Assembly (NCBI GenBank): GCA_029844215.1
Contig: CM056721.1
Coordinates: forward strand, 57,577,815-57,641,814
Length of the DNA stretch: 64,000 nt
Direction: 5' to 3'
Source: Przewalskia tangutica
Taxonomy: Eukaryota; Streptophyta; Magnoliopsida; Solanales; Solanaceae
Program-made: the position numbers and the translations under genes
Shown here: in pieces, positions 58,200-64,000 of the stretch
Layout: each line of letters begins with the position of its first letter
How positions within the stretch are numbered: the first letter of the stretch is position 1
Notes under the pieces: generated by a model
Told to the model about the DNA's origin: nothing
What the model saw: the letters and a program-made list of their open reading frames with translations, nothing else
The model's database searches: none

Positions 58200-59230
58200 T
58201 TTGATTGATTACGATAGCGATGGGGTTAGAGTTCGTGAGGTTGCGAGTCTTCCATCGTCGAGGAGGTGAAGAAGCGGCGATTCGAGGATCCGGTTTTGCA
58301 CGTTATCGTGTCTGACTCTTCGTGAGGCAAGGGTCGCTTTTGAGTAGCTTTGATGGGGTGCTAAGGTTTGGCGAGTTGTGTGTTCGGATGTTTGAGACTT
58401 GGCGAGTTCTTGGGAAGCACTGCGGTGCGGCGTTACTCTATCCGTCGAAGTCGACCAAGATGTACCCACGACCTTAGATCGTGTATTGGTGGGATGGTTT
58501 GAAGAGGGGCGTTGCGAGTTCGTAGCTCGATGCGTGTTGTCGGCGGTGAAGGTAGAGCACGAGGCACGGTGGTTTATTCTGACGATAGAGATCCGACACG
58601 GAAGTGGGAGGTGATCAGCATGGACTTCATCACGGGATTGCCTGCGCTCGGAGGAGACATGATTCTATATGGGTTATCGTCGGCGGTGAAATCAGCCCAC
58701 TTTCTTCCGTCGGGCGACTTTCTCGGTGAGATTATGCGGACTTTACATCAGAGATCGTCGGTGCATGGAGTCCTATTTCGATCATATCGGACGAGGAGCC
58801 CGGTTCTGGCTAACCGGAGGTCGCTTCCGAGAGGGTTTAGGGGCGAGTGAGCACGAATCGCATTTCATCCTGAGCAGACGGACGAGCGAGCGCACTATCC
58901 GGACTCTTGAGGATATCTGCGAGCTGTGTTATTGACCGAAGTAGGCTGGGAGGATCACTTGCGTGGTAGAGTTCGCGTATAATAACGGCTACCACTCTAG
59001 CATTCAGATGGCGCCGTATGAGGCTTTGTATGGGAGGAAGTGCGGTCGCCCGATAGCGTGGTTCGATGTGGGCGAGAATGCGATTAGTAGGACCGGACTT
59101 GGTGCGGCGGCGATGGATAAGGTGAAGCTTATCCGAGGCGGCTATTGGCGGCTCGAGTCGGCCAGTCGTATGCGGATCATCGGCGTCGACATCGAGTTCG
59201 CGATTGATGATTGTGTTTTCTGAAGGTGTC
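58200..59230 (+). pseudogene. Integrase domain remnant (element 7)
   Basis: Zinc-binding region: STKMYP near 58455, then WWDGLKRGVASS-type and FVARCVLSAVKVEHE (58518-58560) in neighbouring frames; the paired Cys are only partly kept. Core: WEVISMDFITGLP (58605-58640) with the first catalytic Asp at 58623; KSAHFLP near 58692; the second Asp region is garbled; RTSERTIRTLEDI (58878-58916) holds the catalytic Glu. Then VEFAYNNGYHSSIQ and APYEALYGRKCGRP (58963-59052). Several frameshifts. Confidence 0.92.
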
Positions 59231-59630
59231 ACCCATGAAGGGTGTGATGAGATTCGGGAAGAAGGAAAACTTCGGCCCAGTACATTGGGCGTTTGATTGT
59301 CGCGAGGTAGGCAAGGTTGCCTATGAGTTGATCTGCCGTCCGTCTGGAGGCGGTGCATCCGGTTTTTCATATCTATCTTTGATGAGATGTATCGGGGATC
59401 CATCTAGGTTACACCCGATTGGCGATGTCCGGTGTGGGGTTATCGTATGAGAGATTCCATAGCGATAGTCGATCGTCGGAGTTAGGCGTCTGCGGACCGG
59501 GGCGTGGCCAGTCAAAGTCTTGTGGCGGAGCGAGCTCGGGAGGAGATGGCGTGGGAAGGCGAGGATGGCATGAGGCGAAGTATCCTCACCTATTCCCCAC
59601 ACCTCCGGGTAATTCACTTTCCTACTTGTA
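59211..59630 (+). pseudogene. Integrase C-terminal region and chromodomain remnant (element 7)
   Basis: FLKVSPMKGVMRFGKK (59217-59265) is the integrase C-terminal (GPF/Y) region, followed by VGKVAYELICRP near 59312. The chromodomain follows: EIPIAIVDR-type residues at about 59445-59478, then WEGEDGMRR (59549-59576) and, after a shift, KYPHLFPTP at 59579-59605. The Trp-Glu ... Tyr-Pro-x-Leu-Phe ending is the usual end of a plant chromoviral chromodomain. Chromodomains are thought to guide integration into marked chromatin. Confidence 0.85.
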
Positions 59631-59727
59631 AATTTTCGTTATCGTTTTGCCTAAGTGTTGTTTTGTGGCGTGTGTGGCATTTGCAAGCTGTTTAAGTTAT
59701 GAAGAACCTTATCGTTATCTGTCTTGG

Positions 59728-59765
59728 GAAGGAACATTCGGGACGAATGTTTCTAAGGAGGAGAA
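59728..59765 (+). other. Hairpin plus polypurine tract, element 7
   Basis: GGAACATTCG, loop GGA, CGAATGTTTC, then AAGGAGGAGAA, directly before TGTTATACCC of the 3' LTR. Same layout as in the pol-less elements. Confidence 0.88.
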
Positions 59766-62127
59766 TGTTATACCCGTATTTCGGAGTATATGCGTGGGGA
59801 ATACGTCTGAGGTTAGCCTTAAAAGCTAGGCTTGGGCGAAAATAATTGGGCACAACTCTCAAAGCGAATAGTTTTCGGCGAAGCGTTTCCACGACTTTCG
59901 TAGGATAAATTCGGCTATGTCATTTCTAATTTTTGCGGATTTTTAGAGGCGTAACACTTTGGACCAGCGAGAGGCGACGCTTGCCACCTCTCATTGGTGG
60001 ACTTGTCACGGCAATAGGGCGAATGGATGACCATCCTTGTCATAAAGTTGGTTAGATATTTTGTGTGCAAGTTGGCTAGGTACACTTGCCTAATCTTGAC
60101 CTTACACTTGCCTAGCACTTGGCTAAATCTTGGCCATTGGTTGGCCATGTCTTGACCTATAAATACCCTCTTGAGATGAAGAGTTCTTCATCCACAAAAG
60201 CTTTCAAGTCTAAAATCCTTCCTCTCCCTTTGTTAACAATTAGTCAACACCCCCTCCCTTGAGAAGCTTGGCAGGCTACCCCACCCCTAGCCTGGCTGAA
60301 ACCTACCCCTCCTTGGTAGAAAAGTTGCCTTCTAGTATTGTTATAATGCCCAATTTAACCTAGCCCAATTCCCTTAGTACTTAGTAGAAGTTGTGGGAAA
60401 CTTCTAAGGATTCTTGGAGCGCCTTGGAGCTTTGGATTAGGAGCTAAACCTCGCTCAGGATCGACTTTTTACTTGGATATTATTGGGCTTATCGAGGTAA
60501 ATAATCCTAACCCTCTTTTGTAATTAGAGAGTGCATATTGTAGAAGTATTGAAATAAGTATAAATACTTAGAAGGTTATTAAGGAATAGAATTGGTATAA
60601 CACCTTAGAAGGGTATAAAGAAGAATATCTGATGTACTTACATAGAATTTGTTTTCACTGATGAACTTATATAGCTCACCGGGTAGGGTTGTGCTGCCCG
60701 ACTTTCTGTAGAATTGAGGACCCTCTGTTTAGAATGACCTACAGAATAGTCTATACTTTGATAGATGTCTGTGACTATTATAGGCTGATTCTCTGCGCGC
60801 GACATACTCGACTTGGCAGGTGGATTTCGCCGAGAAGGTATGTGATTCTTCCTATACTCTGAGCATGATATTTTAAGTATATATAGTGCAATGACGTACA
60901 TATGATGTCGGCAATGTCTTTTGACTTAAGCTGAATAATAAGAACCTTGAAGTATGTCAAAAGAATAATGAATCATTTTAACAGAAGAGTAATAGTTGGT
61001 GTTAAAACAAAAGCTTAAGAGTTATACTAGCTTTATGGGAAGTAGGTATAACAACCTAAGAATGATAAAAGGAACTGTTTACTTGTTTGTTTATAAAAGC
61101 CTTGTATTGCTTTCTTAAGTGTAGTAAGATTGGTTGATAGGTAGACATACTATGATCTTTGCGTGTGTTAAATGCCTTGTAATGTGTGAAAGGGGTCATT
61201 CTTGTTGTACTTACGTTGCTAACAGGTAAGTCCGTTATCTTGTTATTGTATCACCTACCCCTTGACTTGTTATGCAGAGGGCTTGCCACCCTTGATGCGG
61301 GTCTATCGGCTATCGGTCTATGAGACTATGCGGGCTGCGGTATGCTCGAGATTGATCATTCGGGTGTTTAGCCCGTCACGGGGATGCCTATGCGGTCCAT
61401 GGGACTATGCGGTCTTTTGAGGCTATGCGGTGCGGAAGTCGGGGAGAGTGCAGGGCTAGCTACCCCGTCTGGGAATACCTCATGCAGTGCATGTGTGACT
61501 ATCACGGTGCGGAAGTCGGGACTAGGCACGCAGAATGATACTATGGGCGGTTGGCCTTGCTTGATCATTCGCGGCCTAGACTAGACACATTCTGATTTTC
61601 CTATTCTTATTATTGTTGTGATGTGGCACTATGTGCAATTGGGAATCGAATGTATTTGTGAAAGGTTTTAAATACCTTGATTTCATTTAAAGTACTTTAT
61701 AGTTTCACATACTTGGTACTGTTATCTTGACCTCCTTGGAAGTGCGTTCATCTGCCGAGTTCTAGAGGAAGCGGTGCTAGATCCACGTCCTTAGGATCTC
61801 TACGTTGGTGTCGGGAGCTCCACTCTCTCGGAGGCTCTACTTTTGGGTATGATCTCCTGTTGTAGATAGTTGTGTCTGATCGGTATGGCGGGAACACTGT
61901 CCGCCATAGTTATTATTTCCTTAGAGTGCAGTAGTCATGTTATGCAGTTGGGATGTAGCTGCAAAAACTTGGTTTATGTATATATGCGAAAGGCAACCTT
62001 TTCATCGAGATAAAATGTTCTAGTTATATCATGTTTCATGTCTTGTTTTATATTAGTGATTGTTCTCGATGTATGACTACTTGGGTGCCACAGTAAGGCA
62101 CGATCCACGAACCGGGCAGTCGTGACA
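59766..62127 (+). mobile_element. Element 7 3' LTR
   Basis: TGTTATACCCGTATTTCGG to GGGCAGTCGTGACA, then TTTAT. Co-linear with the 5' LTR and very similar, with differences mainly single-base or short C/CTG-type indels. TATA 60158-60165, start palindrome at about 60175-60192, minisatellite 61265-61570, terminal GGTGCCACAGTAAGGCAC. Confidence 0.93.
61265..61570 (+). repeat. Irregular tandem repeats, element 7 3' LTR
   Basis: Same array as 54055-54360 with minor length changes (for example CTATCGGTCTATG against CTATCACGGTCTATG). Confidence 0.8.
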
Positions 62128-64000
62128 TTTATGTTGTTTAATTATTTTGCCTTATATATGGCATATAAATTACGGTTATTCAAGCCTTGGAGAAAGATGG
62201 AAAAGTGAGTAAAAACGGGGGAAATGCTGCCCAAATTTCCGTAGAATAGGAAATCTTACTTAGAAGAGTTCTACGACAAACTAGAAGTTAATCGGCGTAT
62301 TTTGACTATTATAGGTTGACCCTCTACGCGCGACATATCCGACTTGGCAAGTGGATTTAGCCGAGGAGGTATGTGATTCTTCATATCCTCTTGAGCATGA
62401 TATTTGTAATATATATATAGTACGGTAGACGTACGTGTGTTGACTAAATTTGGTTTTACTTTGATGTCTTTTGACTTGAGTTTTAAAAGAATAAGAACCT
62501 TGAAATATTTCAAAAAGAGTTATTGGGAAGAAAAGTAATAATTGGTTTTTAAAAGGCTTAAATGTTATACTAGCTTTATGGGAAGTTAGGTATAACGACT
62601 TAAGAAAGATAAAAGGGACGGTTTACTTATTTGTTTATAATAGTCTTGTATTAATTTCTGAAGGTGTAGTAGTTGGTTTGATAAGTAAACATATTATGAT
62701 GCTAAGTGTGTTAGTGTCTTGTGATGTTTGTGTAAGGGGGTTATCCTTGTTGTGCTTATGTTATTTAACGATAAGCCCGTTGTGCTGGTATTATATCACT
62801 TACCCCCCCTGACTTGTTATGAGCCACGGGTTAGCTACCCCGTCACGAGGAATACCTCATGCGGGTCCAGTATGACCTATGCGGGTGCGGGAGTTCGGGA
62901 TGATCACTCGGGTGTATTCGCGATCACGAGGAATCGTCATGCGGTCCATGTGTGGTTATAGTAATGCGGGAGTCGAGGTTGATCTGCGGGTTAGCTACCG
63001 TCGAGGAGTACTTCATGCGGGTCAGAGAGACTATGCGGACTCTGATGTCGAGATTAGGCTCGCATAATGATACTATGGGCGATTTGCCTTGCTTCGATCA
63101 TTAGCAGCCTAGAAAAGACCAGTTATGTTACAGGGATTTTGCTCTTGTTTATGCTGTGGCACTATGTGCAGTTAAGTTGGGTTGTTTCGTACTTATCTGT
63201 GAACGTGTTTTAAAATGTGATACTTTCATTCGATCTTTCTGATTTCACATACTTAGTACATGTTATCTTGACCTCTTGCCGAAGTGCGTTCATCTGCGAG
63301 TAAGGGAAGGGGTTATCCTTGTTGTGCTTATGTTGTTTCACGATAGCGGTTGTCTTTGGTATTATATCACTTACACACGACTTGAAATTAGAGGTTAGCG
63401 CCCCGTCACGAGGAATACCTTATGCGGGTCTGTGTGACCTATGCGGAGCTGCGGGAGTTCCAGGATGATCACTTCGGGTGTGTTATCCCGATGGGGGTCT
63501 ATATGGCCTATGCGGTCTGTGTGACTATGCGGACTACGAGAGTCCAGGTTGATGCCGCGGGTTAGCTGCCCCCGATGCTAGGAATACCTCATGCGGACCT
63601 AGGTGGTCTATGCGGACTGCGGGAGTCCAGGAATAGGCTCGCATAATGATACTATGGGCGATTGGCCTTGCTTCGATCATTACCGGCCTAGAAAAGACCA
63701 GTTACCTTATATCTATTGTGTTCTTGTTTATCTTTGTGACACTATGCGGTTGAAGCCGGTTGTATTTGTAAATGGTTTTAAAAATGCTTTGATTTCATTT
63801 GATCTTACTGATTTCACATACTTGGTACTGTTATCTTGACCTCCTTGAGGCTGCGTTCATGCATGAGTAAAGGGAAGCAGGTGGTAGATCCTCATGGTAC
63901 GACTTTCGGGTGTCAGGAGCTCCATTTCTCCGGAGGCTCGACTTTCGGTACGACTCTCCCTGGTGTTGTAGATATTTTGTACATTCAGGGTATGGCGGGG
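62128..64000 (+). mobile_element. Element 6 LTR, right part (runs off the window)
   Basis: Resumes with TTTAT after element 7. CCGTAGAAT (62241-62249) and TTCTACG (62270-62276) form the conserved inverted repeat; splice-donor-like GAG|GTATGTG near 62367; palindrome pair near 62564-62597. A large duplication follows, then the U5-like GTACTGTTATCTTGACC and TGCGTTCATGC. The LTR end is beyond 64000, so the right target duplication cannot be checked and the internal region is unseen. Confidence 0.86.
62733..63876 (+). repeat. About 570-bp tandem duplication in element 6 LTR
   Basis: Units about 62733-63308 and 63309-63876. Each begins AAGGGG..TTATCCTTGTTGTGC, continues with GGTATTATATCACTTAC, an array of GGAATACCTCATGCGG / CTATGCGGACTGCGGGAGTC units, GATACTATGGGCGATTGGCCTTGC-like sequence, and ACATACTTGGTACTGTTATC, ending near TGCGAGTAAGGGAAG or CATGAGTAAAGGGAAG. 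The two units are clearly diverged, so the duplication is older than that at 21703-22142. Confidence 0.82.

Larger units (their letters stand above)
52566..62127 (+). mobile_element. Element 7: full-length chromovirus with decayed gag-pol
   Basis: LTRs 52566-54902 and 59766-62127 (2.34 and 2.36 kb), perfect target duplication TTTAT (52561-52565 and 62128-62132), tRNA-Met primer-binding site, and a 4.86-kb internal region with gag, protease, reverse transcriptase, RNase H, integrase and chromodomain in that order, then a hairpin and polypurine tract. That domain order defines Ty3/gypsy, and the C-terminal chromodomain a chromovirus. Long LTRs and the Met primer suggest Tekay/Del. Frameshifts occur in every domain, yet the LTRs are very similar, so part of the damage may be consensus error. 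Confidence 0.95.

Noticed and set aside
58837..59403. 188-codon minus-strand open frame at 58837-59403
   Set aside because: Antisense to integrase of element 7, whose plus-strand motifs (VEFAYNNGYHSS, ALYGRKC) are clear.
1..64000. Host protein-coding genes, rRNA, snRNA or organellar insertions
   Set aside because: Both strands were read through; everything can be assigned to LTRs, internal regions or their arrays, and nothing resembling a host exon series or structural RNA was recognised.

Overview
The window is repetitive plant nuclear DNA. Nearly every base belongs to nested Ty3/gypsy LTR retrotransposons with unusually long LTRs (2.3-4.1 kb). No host gene, tRNA, rRNA or prokaryotic-type operon is visible. 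LTRs begin TGTTACACCCC or TGTTATACCCC and end GTGACA, and internal regions begin with a TGGTATC(A)GAG primer-binding site (initiator-tRNA-Met type). The one element that still has pol (52566-62127) carries protease, reverse transcriptase, RNase H, integrase and a C-terminal chromodomain, so it is a chromovirus; the long LTRs and tRNA-Met primer suggest the Tekay/Del clade. All reading frames are broken by small indels. This fits pericentromeric or otherwise repeat-dense DNA of a flowering plant, probably a eudicot; the species cannot be named from what is here.

Layout, left to right. A plus-strand element X enters from outside the window (5' LTR 1-1335 and 9868-10416; leader 10417-10608; gag start 19302-19599). 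Its LTR is split by complete element 1 (1336-9867, duplication CCCAT). Its leader is split by element 2 (10609-19301). Its gag is split by a minus-strand LTR, Y (19600-20061, 24141-24419, 28104-29406). Y holds a plus-strand solo LTR (20062-24140) and a minus-strand solo LTR (24420-28103, duplication CTATT). A rearranged minus-strand LTR block follows (29407-33800). It leads into minus-strand element Z (internal 33801-34695, continuing at 45970), which is split by minus-strand element 5 (34696-45969). Element 5 is itself split by a minus-strand solo LTR (37269-41155). Z's leader and LTR are then tandemly duplicated (45970-49270 and 49271-51327). The last copy is cut by plus-strand element 6 (51328-52565 and 62128-64000), whose LTR is split by the gag-pol element 7 (52566-62127, duplication TTTAT).

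Elements 1, 2, 5 and Z have internal regions of only about 1.3-2.3 kb with gag fragments and no reverse transcriptase or integrase. They look like large non-autonomous derivatives that would need proteins from an element-7-like partner. Despite diverged sequence, the LTRs share an ordered set of small motifs: a G-box palindrome, a TATA box, a splice-donor-like AG|GTA, a CGTAGAAT/ATTCTACG inverted repeat, a pair of GTTATAAC palindromes 25 bp apart, a GATACTA/TAGTATC hairpin, a minisatellite slot whose content differs between subfamilies, and a terminal GTGCC/GGCAC hairpin. The leaders share a 34-nt hairpin with a palindromic loop, and the 3' ends share a hairpin directly before the polypurine tract. 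These conserved cis elements are the most interesting content. Copy-to-copy differences are dominated by short C-rich indels and CTG/CG-type swaps, which raises the possibility of systematic consensus errors in the assembly.
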